Of a DNA stretch of 64,000 nt, positions 12,757 to 21,820 are shown piece after piece. Source of the stretch: Albugo candida (lineage: Eukaryota; Oomycota; Peronosporomycetes; Albuginales; Albuginaceae); NCBI GenBank assembly GCA_905220665.1, contig CAJNAR010000191.1:62001-126000 (forward strand). Direction: 5' to 3'. The stretch's first letter is position 1; every line of letters starts with the position of its first letter. The notes under the pieces are model-generated. The model had not been told where the DNA came from, searched no databases, and saw only the letters and a program-made list of their open reading frames with translations. Position numbers and translations under genes: made by a program.

Positions 12757-13893
12757 ATGGAGAGCTCGACAGCAGCTTCGATTCCAGTAACCATCCTTTC
12801 AGGCTTCTTGGGATCTGGAAAAACAACACTTCTCAATTATATATTAACTGCTTCACATGGAAAGCGGATTGCGGTGATAGAAAACGAGTTTGGAGAGGAG
12901 ATTGGCATTGAAAGTCTGGTGGCTAAAGATGGACTTGATGGTCAGTACTTGCCTGAATTTTTCGAGCTTGGAAACGGATGTATATGCTGCTCGGTTCGTG
13001 ATGATCTTGTGAACACGCTCGAACGGTTGCTGGAAACGAAAAGTGGAAAGTTCGATTACATTATTGTGGAGACGACAGGAATGGCAAATCCCGGCAAAGT
13101 TGCGTCGGTCTTTTGGGTGGATGATGAGCTAGAAGGAAGAATGTATCTAGATGGAATCATCACTATCGTTGATGCTCACAACATTGGTAAGAATTTGGAA
13201 AGAGATTCCACTAGAAATGAAGCTGCATCGCAGTTGGCGTATGCTGATCGGATACTTCTGAACAAGGAAGATCTTCTTGAAGGTGATAATGCTTCTAAAG
13301 ACAATATTGAGTCTCTGATCCAGAGCATCAACGGATTAGCGCCATTCACATGGACGAAAAAAGGAATCGTGGACTTGAGTTATATCCTTGAAATTCAAGC
13401 ATTCTCAATGGATCGCGCTAATCAAGTAGAACTCATGTTGGAAGACGATTTAAACTGTTCGAAGAAAGGCACAAAAGATGACATGGAGTCTGCGATCAAC
13501 TCAGATATTCACGCTAATTGCGACCATATAACGAATTCAGAAAAGGATAAAGTAAGGGGTCAAATTCATTCTGGAAAAGTACGCACAATCTGTGTAACAA
13601 TTCCCCAAAAAGTTTTTTCAATACAAAAGTTGGAGCGCTGGCTTGGTGAGTTGTTATGGGCCGATCAGAAAGAAGGATTATGCGATGCAAACTTTGAAAT
13701 ATTTCGAATTAAGGGCGTTGTGGCAATTGAGAAGAGTCCGTACAAATACATTCTTCAAGGTGTACATGATTTATTTGAAATAACATCGTCAAAGGAAGTG
13801 TGGAGCGATCGCATTTCTCGGATCGTTTTTATCGGAACGGGCTTACAGAAAACAGATATTGAGTTGAGCTTGATACAGAGCTGTCTCGCTTGA
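12757..13893 (+). CDS. CobW/CBWD-family zinc-regulated GTPase metalloprotein activator
   Basis: A 378-residue intronless COG0523 GTPase. The Walker A loop GFLGSGKT is at residues 16-23, the metal-binding C-x-C-C motif (GNGCICCSV) at 75-78, VETTG (switch/Walker B) follows at about 108-112, and the NKED guanine specificity motif is near 170. FWVDDEL and [11 protein letters not shown] match eukaryotic CBWD/ZNG1 proteins, which hand zinc to methionine aminopeptidase in the cytosol. The CobW C-terminal domain starts near residue 270 ([11 protein letters not shown]). The N terminus is short and I do not see the CPELVPI-type extension that contacts the client in animal ZNG1, so client choice is open. 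Confidence in the family is very high. Confidence 0.92.
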   Translation: MESSTAASIPVTILSGFLGSGKTTLLNYILTASHGKRIAVIENEFGEEIGIESLVAKDGLDGQYLPEFFELGNGCICCSVRDDLVNTLERLLETKSGKFDYIIVETTGMANPGKVASVFWVDDELEGRMYLDGIITIVDAHNIGKNLERDSTRNEAASQLAYADRILLNKEDLLEGDNASKDNIESLIQSINGLAPFTWTKKGIVDLSYILEIQAFSMDRANQVELMLEDDLNCSKKGTKDDMESAINSDIHANCDHITNSEKDKVRGQIHSGKVRTICVTIPQKVFSIQKLERWLGELLWADQKEGLCDANFEIFRIKGVVAIEKSPYKYILQGVHDLFEITSSKEVWSDRISRIVFIGTGLQKTDIELSLIQSCLA

Positions 13894-13972
13894 TCCTTGT
13901 CTAATCGCCTCTGATCGGAATAATAATACCGCCAATAGAAAATCGCCGGCAAGTCATAGTCTGTGTGTACCA

Positions 13973-15352
13973 ATGCACAAAACCCACAAAAGTTGTCAGC
14001 ATTCGCTTTCTAACGTAAAAAAGAATTTTGTCTCTTGCGTCCATTCCGCATATCGCAATTTAGCAACATGCATTAGCGTACCTATGTTAAGTTCGCACAA
14101 TATGGTCGACGGATACAGCTACAGCGCAACTTTGAAAATATGGCTTACCAATGCAATTTACACCGGCGTCACATTGATCACAGGATTCTTAACATTGTTA
14201 TTTGTTTACCAAGATAAACTCCTTTACTTTCCTTCTATTCCTGGCGCTCCAAAGCTGACAAAAGACAATCCATCCGGTCCGATAATGCTTTCATTGACGA
14301 CGCTGTTTTTCATAAAAGTATGTGTAGGATATCGTCATCCACGAGAGTATGATATCGAACACGAAGACGTTATGATCCCCACTGAGGATGGTATTCGAAT
14401 CCATGTGTGGTTACTAAAGCAATCCAACTCGCTTGGATATCCGACAATTATTTTCTTCCATGGAAATTCCGGAAGTAAGAGACCGAAACAAATAATAGTC
14501 ACATACTTGGAGTGTTTTTGTAGATATCGGATTCCGTCTACCGAATGCAATTCAATTGTTTCGCAATGTTAAATGTAATATTTTACTGGTGGATTATCGA
14601 GGATACGGTCACAGCGAAGGAGTTCCGAGTGAAATAGGATTGCAAATGGATGCAAAGGTGCTCATTTTATTCCTCAATCCACAACTCACTTAGTTTTGGT
14701 GATAGGCTTCTTTGAGCTTTTTACGACAACACAAAAAAATTGACCGGAACAAAATTGTTTTATTTGGGAGATCGCTCGGAGGCGCTGTGGCTGTTTATCT
14801 CGCAACAACTTCTCCCAAAGATCATGTATTGACATTGACGGCTCGATTGGTACTTTACTAATTGTTATGCTTATTGCTTGGAAGCTTGCTGGTGTCATTT
14901 TAGAAAACACGTTTTTGAGTATTTCTTCGATGGTGGACGCTATCATGCCGGCATTGCGCTATTTCAAGTCGATTGTGCTGCGAATCGAATGGAATAATGA
15001 AGCACGCATCACTCAAGTGTCGCAGCCAACGCTGTTGATTGCAGGAACCGCAGATGAAGTGGTACCGCATTTCCACATGCAGCGACTTCATACAATTCTA
15101 CAATCAATCAATGCGAACGTGGTCTGGTATGCTGTTGAGAATGGAACGCATAATGATACATGGCTGCGGGGCGGTCATCGGTATTTCGACAAATATGATG
15201 CATTTTTCCAGCAATTGTTCGGGTCTGGTAGTTATCGAAATGCGCACAAGATCAGCAGTAGCCTTGAACATCAAGATTCTGGAACCATCCCAACAATGTT
15301 ACAAGATCCCGCGGTTGCAACAATGCGACTAGCCACTGGTGGAGCATCATAA
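13973..15352 (+). CDS. alpha/beta-hydrolase, ABHD13/Bem46 type, membrane anchored
   Basis: Five exons give a continuous 390-residue frame: 13973-14276, 14328-14474, 14524-14657, 14706-14825 and 14885-15352, with introns of 48-59 nt. A single N-terminal membrane segment (AIYTGVTLITGFLTLLFVY) precedes LLYFPSIPG, then YRHPREYDIEHEDV, the oxyanion segment FFHGNSGN, VDYRGYGHSEG, the nucleophile elbow GRSLGGAV (Ser about 218), the acid in AGTADEV (Asp about 292) and the His in NGTHNDTW (His about 324). The order and triad match ABHD13/Bem46 serine hydrolases of internal membranes, whose substrates are poorly defined. The start could be a later Met (for example 14086 or 14102), which would still keep the anchor. 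Two introns are in frame lengths and could be retained. Confidence 0.9.
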
Positions 15353-15426
15353 ATGTGCCAGCCTTAGAGGCCAGACATTTCTTCGCTATAATATGATAAC
15401 TTGTATAAATTGGTACATACAAAAGC

Positions 15427-16822
15427 ATGGAGTCGTCGAATGTCGTCGAATCTGGCGCACTCGTAGACGACCCACGCCTTTGCTTTACAGCGTTTGATGA
15501 ATTTCAGTCGTATAGAGATAATAATTTTACCAAAGGCGTTCAGGCATCACCAGATAATCTATGTCTTTTAACGAATAGCGAAGATCATACGATCCGAATA
15601 TTTGAGCCACCGATCGATCGAGATTGCGCTAATGCGCATTCGGTTCTTCAAATAAAAGAACCAGGAAGTATTTACGATATGAAATGGTATCCACACATGA
15701 ACTCTGCATACCCATCAACATGCTGCTTTCTAACCACAAGCAAAGATCAGCCGATCCATTTATGGGATGCCTACAGCGGCCAAGTTAGTATCTTCTTATA
15801 CCCTGCAACATTTAATAATCCACCATTCAGCTTCGCGCCTCGTTTCGGGCATTCGATCATCTGGATGAACTCACCTCCGCAACGTCAATCACGTTTAATC
15901 CCACGGCAGACAAAATATATGCTGGTTTCGAGCGTATGATCCGCGTGTTCGATCTGTCCCGTCCAAGCCGCGATTTCGAGTCTCGGCCGCTTGCAAAGAC
16001 GAAGAAAGCCAAGCAAGGACAGCGTGGTCTGATCAGCTCTATTCACTTCAATCCAGATCACTCCAAGTACGTGTATCCTCCCATCCGTGAACCCAGAAAT
16101 TTTCGAACGTGCAGCTATCCAGAATGTACGCAGCAGGATCGTTTCATGGCACAACAGGATTGTATGCCGAAGACTCGGGCGAAGAATTGATGACACTTTG
16201 CGTGCGTAAGCTTCCAGACGCCCAAACGTATTTCTGACGAGAAGCTCTTCACAGACTCACGAAGGAAGAGGGATCACGCAAGTACGTTTCTCGTACGATG
16301 GGAATCTCTTGTTCACAGCTGCACGTCGTGATGGTCGAATCCATTGTTGGGATATTCGACAAACAAATGACATTCTGACTACTTTTCATCGCAAAGCAGA
16401 TACGAATCAGGTAGACCCGCCAATTTGAAATATGAATGGAGAAATGAATCGAGAATTTGTAGCGTATTGCTTTTGATCTTCATTGTGGAGGCCGGTACCT
16501 CATCTCCGGCAGTCAAGATGGCAGGGCTCTGTTGTTTGACATTCAAAAAGGAGTCCAAGTGAGTGAAAAGATGCGGCTATCTGGTAAGAGATTTGTGAGA
16601 TAGTATTGAATTCGATGCTTAGACACGTCGATAGATGCGATCAATGGAGTCTCATTCTTTCAGGATAACTGTCCACTTCGAATTGCTCTGTGTTCCGGGC
16701 AAAGACACTACACGGTAGCACCAGATATGGAGGAGGAAGAACCGATGGAAAACGATCATCAATCGACCCCTCAAAATGTTGTTCAGGTATACAAATACGA
16801 ATCAAAACTCAGCACTCTATAA
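15427..16822 (+). CDS. WRAP53: WD40 protein, telomerase Cajal body protein 1 homologue
   Basis: Six exons (15427-15783, 15831-16066, 16123-16201, 16255-16410, 16463-16583, 16623-16822) join into a 382-residue frame. Family blocks are NFTKGVQASPDNLCLLTNSEDH, IYDMKWYPHMNSAYPSTC, SKDQPIHLWDAYSGQ, LRASFRAFDHLDELTSATSI, GFERMIRVFDLSRPSRDFES, GQRGLISSIHFNP, YAAGSFHGTTGLYAEDSGEE and RRDGRIHCWDIRQ, which follow the WRAP53/TCAB1 beta-propeller order. In animals this protein binds the CAB box of telomerase RNA and scaRNAs. The human N- and C-terminal extensions are absent, so the propeller is nearly the whole protein. The 39-nt fifth intron is very short and its donor was chosen to keep frame. It converges on RBMX2, with stops 35 bp apart. 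Confidence 0.9.
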
Positions 16823-16857
16823 TATTTCCAAAAAAAACGACTGCGGGGAAATGTTTT

Positions 16858-17727
16858 CTAACGGATACGATTGACTCCACCGAACGCAGCCCGACGCCTG
16901 CGCTCTCGTTCGTTGTAAGCTTCTTGCTCATTTTCTTCCACTCTCTCTCCACCATCTATACCAGCCTGTCCCCGTTTCACACATTTTACTTTGGCATCAG
17001 GCTCATATCTTCCTCTCCAGCCCGTTGCGCTCGATTGTGCTTCCAATTGCTCGAGTGTCAATCCGTATATTGGATCGTTCTGAAGCTCTTCTTCCTTCTT
17101 CTTTTGTTCCAATCGCTTTCTCCTTACCTGTTCAAACCATTCAATTCGTCTTGCTTCGATTTTCTTCATTTCTTTACGTTGTTTTTTTGCTTTTTTTGCC
17201 TTCTTTTTCCTCTCTTTTTTCTCTTTTCGTGTTTCTTTCGGAGCATCAAACACATTTTGACCTCGATTTATATCGAACTCATTCGCCAATTCTATTCCCT
17301 CATACGCATGTCCAGGCAATCCTCGCATTTTTCCTTCAACTTGTGCTTGCTCCAGTAAGTCTTCCTTCATCTGTGACTCTTTTGGCAGGCGATATTTCAG
17401 CACATGGTCAACGCGTAATAACCGATCCAAAAGCCGATATCCATTCAGATTGTCCACAGCCAAAACGGTACTTTTCTGATTTTCGTATTTCAGAAATGCA
17501 AATCCTTTGCTTTTGCCTGTTTTCGGGTCGCGAATGAGACTTATATCTTCAATTTCGCCAAATTGACTCATTACACAAATCACATCGCCTTCTGTGAGCT
17601 CGAAAGATAGTCCTCCGATGTACACCCACGCGCTGTCTTTATATTTCTGATGCCAGGAGCCTTCATAAGGAACGCCAAGCTCTAGTTCACGCTCATTTAT
17701 TCGCTTAATTTCAGCGATTACGTTCAT
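16858..17727 (-). CDS. RBMX2: RNA-binding motif protein, X-linked 2 homologue (Snu17/Ist3, RES complex)
   Basis: A 289-residue intronless protein from the ATG at 17727; the frame is open further upstream but MNVIAEIKRINERELELGV matches the family start. The RRM covers about residues 30-115: SAWVYIGGLSFELTEGD (RNP2 region), GEIEDISLIRDPKTGKSKGFAFLKYE (RNP1 GFAFLKY) and STVLAVDNLNGY, followed by RVDHVLKYRLPKE, the helix that binds Bud13/Pml1 partners in the spliceosomal retention-and-splicing complex. The C-terminal half is a Lys/Glu-rich coiled region. The reading frame on the opposite strand looks long only because this Lys-rich part is low complexity. It ends 35 bp from WRAP53 and starts 82 bp from the end of the next gene. 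Confidence 0.92.
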   Translation of the reverse strand: MNVIAEIKRINERELELGVPYEGSWHQKYKDSAWVYIGGLSFELTEGDVICVMSQFGEIEDISLIRDPKTGKSKGFAFLKYENQKSTVLAVDNLNGYRLLDRLLRVDHVLKYRLPKESQMKEDLLEQAQVEGKMRGLPGHAYEGIELANEFDINRGQNVFDAPKETRKEKKERKKKAKKAKKQRKEMKKIEARRIEWFEQVRRKRLEQKKKEEELQNDPIYGLTLEQLEAQSSATGWRGRYEPDAKVKCVKRGQAGIDGGERVEENEQEAYNERERRRRAAFGGVNRIR

Positions 17728-17808
17728 TTGTATGAATACCGGTAAGGAGTCACAGAAAATAAATGATTTTTCAAGGAAATGTATTGAAAAATATCGCAAT
17801 GCAAAATC

Positions 17809-19689
17809 TTAAAACGCGGTAAAAATGCACAACAATAGACAACACACAACAGTTGCATGTGACACAAGCCTTGGAACATTTGAACTGGAGGTGTCTTGCG
17901 AATCGCTCAATGGAGCTGAAGGTGGAGTTGTGGTTGGTGGTGGATTACCCGGCGACTCGACTTCCATTTGCTGTTCGAGTGAGGTATTTTGTCCAGTATT
18001 TGCTTTTATTACAGGCGTTTCTGTTAATGGGAGTTGATCGTTTTCCGGAATTGGAGCTGGTTCTACTGAAGTATCTTGAGATAGAATGGCAGGGACACCA
18101 GCAAAAGAAGCTTCAGGGTTGACCAGAGGTAAAGTAGGAGGTGCAGGAACATCTGGATATGGAGTCGGAGGTACAGGACCACTCGTAGGCGGATGTACAG
18201 GACCACCTGTAGTAGGAGATACAGGACCACCTGTAGTAGGAGGTACAGGACCACCTGTAGTAGGAGGCACAGGGCTAACCGGAGCTGGAACTGGAGGAAG
18301 GGCTCGGTTTTGAGGATCTGATGGTGGCGGTGGAATGTTTGATGGTGGAGGTGTTTCTGGTGGTGGAATTGAAGTAAGAATTGATGGTGGCGGATGCGCG
18401 GAATCGGGGATACACTGCATCCAGACTATTTTCCCTTTTCCTCCATTTTGGCATCCTTGGCAATTCTCTTTGCAGTTTTCTGCATCATCTGCATGGTTTC
18501 TATTGCAGATAGTAGAACAGTCCGTCTTGGGAACATCTGCTTTCGCTTCGCAGCTTGCCTGGACAGAACAAGATTTTGCTGCTTCCACAAGCTGACGGCT
18601 TGATGCACAGCCAATTTCTTTTGGTTCGAGTATATCGATTCCAGAGACATGACGATATGTTCTGTTCAGAATTTCAGCAAATGTGAATCGGCTGGGTGAT
18701 ACACGCTGATAGAGCGGCAAGAGAATCATTTTACCAAAAAATGCTCGAGTGACACGTTCTTCAGATACGCTGGGGTATGTAAGCATTTTCATACCGTGTG
18801 TCACAGGTGGTAAAACATGGCTGGTTCGAAGCCATTCAGTTGCTCCTGTACCCATCATGATCACTATCTCCGCATCATGCAAAATTGGTCGGACGAATTG
18901 GCCATCCCCTTGCTGGATGATTAGACCTCTATCATCTGGCTCAACTTGCATAAAATTCAGTCGGCCTTGCTTGCTCGCACGACTAAATTGTGGAGAAGCC
19001 ATCACAATGAATAGCCCGCGATCTTCATGTAATGACACTGACAACTCCTCAGAGGACAATCGGTGTGCGTGATTGGATGTCGGATTCGCTTCAACCTCAT
19101 TTTCCGTTCCCTCGTAAAGATGAAAATGATCCAGACGGGTTGCCTCATTTATCATTTCCCGGATTGATATCAATTGATCTTCATCATAAATCTCAAAAGA
19201 GCTCTTCTCCAATGCTTGTGCGAATGTATTAACGGCATTTTCCAAGGCACGGCTAAAGTCAAGGTACCGATCGCGATACCCAGGGCACGCAGCATCAGCC
19301 AAAAAACCAGCAGAATTCAAATTGAGCCCGGCTTCTGAGCTGATGGTTGCTCGTTGAGTGCCGTCTGCAAACGTCTTACTTGACACAAAATATTGAGAAT
19401 CTTCAGGTTTGGCTTCTAGCACGCATTTGGTGGCAATTTCGAAATAAGCGTCTCGAATTCTTTGGTAATTCGGGATGTTTCGGAGTGCAAGTATACCGTC
19501 TCGCTCAAGCGCCAACAACATATTTTGAGGTGTTTCATCGTCCATCAAATGGCCGTAATCGTATGATGGAACCTGAATGAAGGGAAGTGATCGTATCAGC
19601 TCATGATCTGTGCGAGGAACACCCATGCTCGAGTGGACCACATTGATCACCACCGATGTTGAGATGAGAATTTGGTGAAGGGATCGCAT
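17809..19689 (-). CDS. secreted 2OG-Fe(II) oxygenase-like protein with Pro-rich repeat tail and C-terminal anchor
   Basis: A 626-residue intronless frame. Residues 1-22 form a signal peptide-like hydrophobic segment. Residues 35-335 resemble the isopenicillin-N-synthase/2-oxoglutarate oxygenase fold: PFIQVPSYD at the start, ALERDGILALRNIP, the HxD-like pair in SLHEDRGLF (His221, Asp223), a distal His in TSHVLPPVTHG (291 or 298) and RAFFGKMILLPL. A Cys-rich block (about 370-425) precedes a Pro/Thr-rich low-complexity tail with PPTTGGPV repeats (about 430-570). The last 20 residues are hydrophobic (VVCCLLLCIFTAF), like a GPI-attachment signal or a membrane anchor. It is likely extracellular or wall bound; enzymatic activity and substrate are unknown. 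It is unrelated to its RNA-processing neighbours. Confidence 0.7.
   Translation of the reverse strand: MRSLHQILISTSVVINVVHSSMGVPRTDHELIRSLPFIQVPSYDYGHLMDDETPQNMLLALERDGILALRNIPNYQRIRDAYFEIATKCVLEAKPEDSQYFVSSKTFADGTQRATISSEAGLNLNSAGFLADAACPGYRDRYLDFSRALENAVNTFAQALEKSSFEIYDEDQLISIREMINEATRLDHFHLYEGTENEVEANPTSNHAHRLSSEELSVSLHEDRGLFIVMASPQFSRASKQGRLNFMQVEPDDRGLIIQQGDGQFVRPILHDAEIVIMMGTGATEWLRTSHVLPPVTHGMKMLTYPSVSEERVTRAFFGKMILLPLYQRVSPSRFTFAEILNRTYRHVSGIDILEPKEIGCASSRQLVEAAKSCSVQASCEAKADVPKTDCSTICNRNHADDAENCKENCQGCQNGGKGKIVWMQCIPDSAHPPPSILTSIPPPETPPPSNIPPPPSDPQNRALPPVPAPVSPVPPTTGGPVPPTTGGPVSPTTGGPVHPPTSGPVPPTPYPDVPAPPTLPLVNPEASFAGVPAILSQDTSVEPAPIPENDQLPLTETPVIKANTGQNTSLEQQMEVESPGNPPPTTTPPSAPLSDSQDTSSSNVPRLVSHATVVCCLLLCIFTAF
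18165..18275 (-). repeat. 27-bp in-frame minisatellite encoding PPTTGGPV units
   Basis: On + the unit reads as GGACCACCTGTAGTAGGAG with short spacers, at least four near-identical copies, inside the oxygenase-like gene. The period is a multiple of three, so copy number can change without breaking the frame. Variation in repeat number between strains is expected. Confidence 0.75.
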
Positions 19690-20206
19690 TGTCCAAAGGT
19701 ATTTTTACAGCCGATGTGTTTTTTGAGTCGGAAGGAAATTCTAAAGTGTCTTATCTCTCAAGTGGAAGAAATGTCACTAATGCATGCCACGTCAACAATA
19801 ATCATCGTTCTTACGTCTTGCGATTACTGCAGTTGAAAAGTTTGTATGTGTAAAAACTGGTGTAAGACCGACTGGTACCCGTTCAACACGTTTGTGAGAG
19901 GAAAGGCTTCCGAGTGACAAAATGAATGGTTGATACTACTCATTAAAGGAAATTGGAAACGATTTATTTGTTTATCAGTACCGTGATGTAAAAAGCATTG
20001 CCCATAGAAGTCGCCTTCCCACCACTGGCTGCGATGTAGTGCGACTTTCCATCGATACTGTAAACGATCTTGCGAAAGGAATGTCAGATCTCCGCATGGT
20101 GTTACTATTCTTATTTTCTGATGTTCATATGCCAAGCGACTGCTAATTTTGCCAAAGGAGTGGCGATGGACATTATATTATGTCCGGCTTCTTTCTCCTC
20201 CATATT
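19690..20206. other. intergenic between secreted protein and small minus-strand ORF
   Basis: Holds the presumed promoter of the minus-strand oxygenase-like gene. A 103-codon minus frame (19824-20135) shows no motif and is not called as a gene. Confidence 0.35.
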
Positions 20207-20503
20207 TTAATATATCAATCGATTGATGGTTATCAAGAATTCTCGTGGTGTAACATTACTAATCTGAGAAACGTCTTCCACTAAGGCTGTGCGGGCAAAA
20301 GTCCACTGATATTGCATGTGGCTCTTTCTGATCGCATGATAAAATCGTAGGAACCGATTTTTAAGACTGGCGTTTCTGAATTGAAAACAGGGGAAATAAT
20401 GTGCTTACTCCTACCTGTGATGTTTTCGAGTAAGCGTACCCGAATACATTCCCTTATATGCGGTGTCCATGCAGCTCTTTCTATATATATCAAATCTTGC
20501 CAT
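20207..20503 (-). CDS. small two-exon hypothetical protein (85 residues)
   Basis: Minus-strand exon 20415-20503 starts MARFDIYRKSCMD and is joined by a 39-nt GT...AG intron (20376-20414, donor GTAGGAGTAAG) to exon 20207-20375, which stays open to a TAA. The product is basic with aromatic residues and a likely amphipathic helix around RFLRFYHAIRKSHMQYQWTF, reminiscent of small mitochondrial LYR-type proteins but without a clear LYR motif. Support is the clean splice pattern, matching the intron style of neighbours, and good length of the second open segment. No family recognised. It lies 120 bp from the divergent ELMO gene. Confidence 0.35.
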
Positions 20504-20623
20504 GTTTTATGTTGACTTTTTACACACTAAAGTATGAGTGATGCTTCTATGAACACAATCAATAATCGCATTACAGTCTCAGCCGATAAAATTCGATTTT
20601 GTACAGACGCTCCTTCCTAAAAT

Positions 20624-21820
20624 ATGACAAAAGAAGTCCTCTGTCGATACTTTTTTCAGCAAACATTGGTAGAGGATAAATCCGACTCATGGAAACATAA
20701 CTGCTCCTCTTTTCTTGTTTCCTCAGACCCAACATTGATGGAACTTCGGCAGAAATTCCCATTTGTGGGCGAGTATCATTTCCGCCTTCAGAGCACTATT
20801 TCCGGCTCAGAAGTCGCATACATTTGGCTTGATCTGATCGATCCTGCGCAGAAAATACGATCATTTACGTCATCTGATACGATATACATCAAAGTGTTAC
20901 AAATTGCAGCCGTGAGCGATCCCGCGCATGACTCTGATTACTTGACCAAAAGCTTTCTTGAAAGCCAGGAACTACACAATTTCTTTTTATCGCGCCCGAC
21001 AAATTGCTCACAGGTTCCGAATGACGTGAGAAACAGTCACATTGATCACACATTTCCGGCAAAAGCGGTGTTTGATGGGGTTAAGAATTTTACAAACAAA
21101 GTAATGCAATCGTCAGTGACGCAAACACTACAAAAACAGTCGCAGAAAGTATGGGAAAAAGTTGTATCGTCGAATTTCACAGTGCACAATGTGTCGGCGC
21201 GGCCTGCAGCTGCGGCTTTGACTCAGCTCGTAGATCTATCAATTGCAGCATCAACAAGCACTCACCCGAACAACATGGAGCACGTACGTTATCTAGAGCG
21301 ATTATGGATTGCAGGCTCCGATCAACAACCCTTTCAACTGCGTGGTCCATCTTGGAGTAGACTTGGTTTCCAGACGGATGACCCATTTTGTGAAGCAAAA
21401 TTCTTATTGCAGCTGCAATGTATGGTATACTTTCTTGAAGTTCATCACTCAAGCGCACTCAGCATCATCAATGAGCAAAGTGCGCGCTACAAAAATGATC
21501 TTCCTTCGTATAGTTTGGCTTTCTTGGCCTTGAGGATTGCACAGCTCCTCTGTGACATACTGATGCTACAAGACCAAGAGTTTGTGACTGCTGAACGACC
21601 TTATTGGTGCTTGTTTGAAGACAAAGTGGCTTTCTTTGAGCTTGCCAGTATAATGTTTCTTGCATTTGACCAATCATGGAGATCACAAGCGCATGAGTGT
21701 CCAGAAATAGGCGCCCATTTGGATGGTACGGCGAATTGCGCTTTAGAATTACTTCGACGTGGTCCTAAATCAGTTGCATCGCTTGTCGACATTGCCCATA
21801 CTTTACAAATCTTGCAGTGA
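20624..21820 (+). CDS. ELMO/CED-12 domain protein
   Basis: A 398-residue intronless frame. The C-terminal half carries the ELMO domain (about 225-395), shown by YLERLWIAGSDQQPFQLRG, WSRLGFQTDDP, FLLQLQCMVYFLEVH and SYSLAFLALRIAQLL. The N-terminal half includes FPFVGEYHFRLQ, which could be a small beta-rich module, and a region around FPAKAVFDGVKNFTNKVMQ of unknown role. ELMO domains act as GTPase-activating or scaffold modules for Arf/Rac signalling; here the partner cannot be told. The start at 20624 is the first ATG after the intergenic stretch. The 3' neighbour is a gene-poor region of more than 2 kb. Confidence 0.75.
   Translation: MTKEVLCRYFFQQTLVEDKSDSWKHNCSSFLVSSDPTLMELRQKFPFVGEYHFRLQSTISGSEVAYIWLDLIDPAQKIRSFTSSDTIYIKVLQIAAVSDPAHDSDYLTKSFLESQELHNFFLSRPTNCSQVPNDVRNSHIDHTFPAKAVFDGVKNFTNKVMQSSVTQTLQKQSQKVWEKVVSSNFTVHNVSARPAAAALTQLVDLSIAASTSTHPNNMEHVRYLERLWIAGSDQQPFQLRGPSWSRLGFQTDDPFCEAKFLLQLQCMVYFLEVHHSSALSIINEQSARYKNDLPSYSLAFLALRIAQLLCDILMLQDQEFVTAERPYWCLFEDKVAFFELASIMFLAFDQSWRSQAHECPEIGAHLDGTANCALELLRRGPKSVASLVDIAHTLQILQ

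Noticed and set aside
16690..17537. Long plus-strand frames rich in Phe, Leu and Ser
   Set aside because: Antisense shadow of the Lys/Glu-rich RBMX2 gene.
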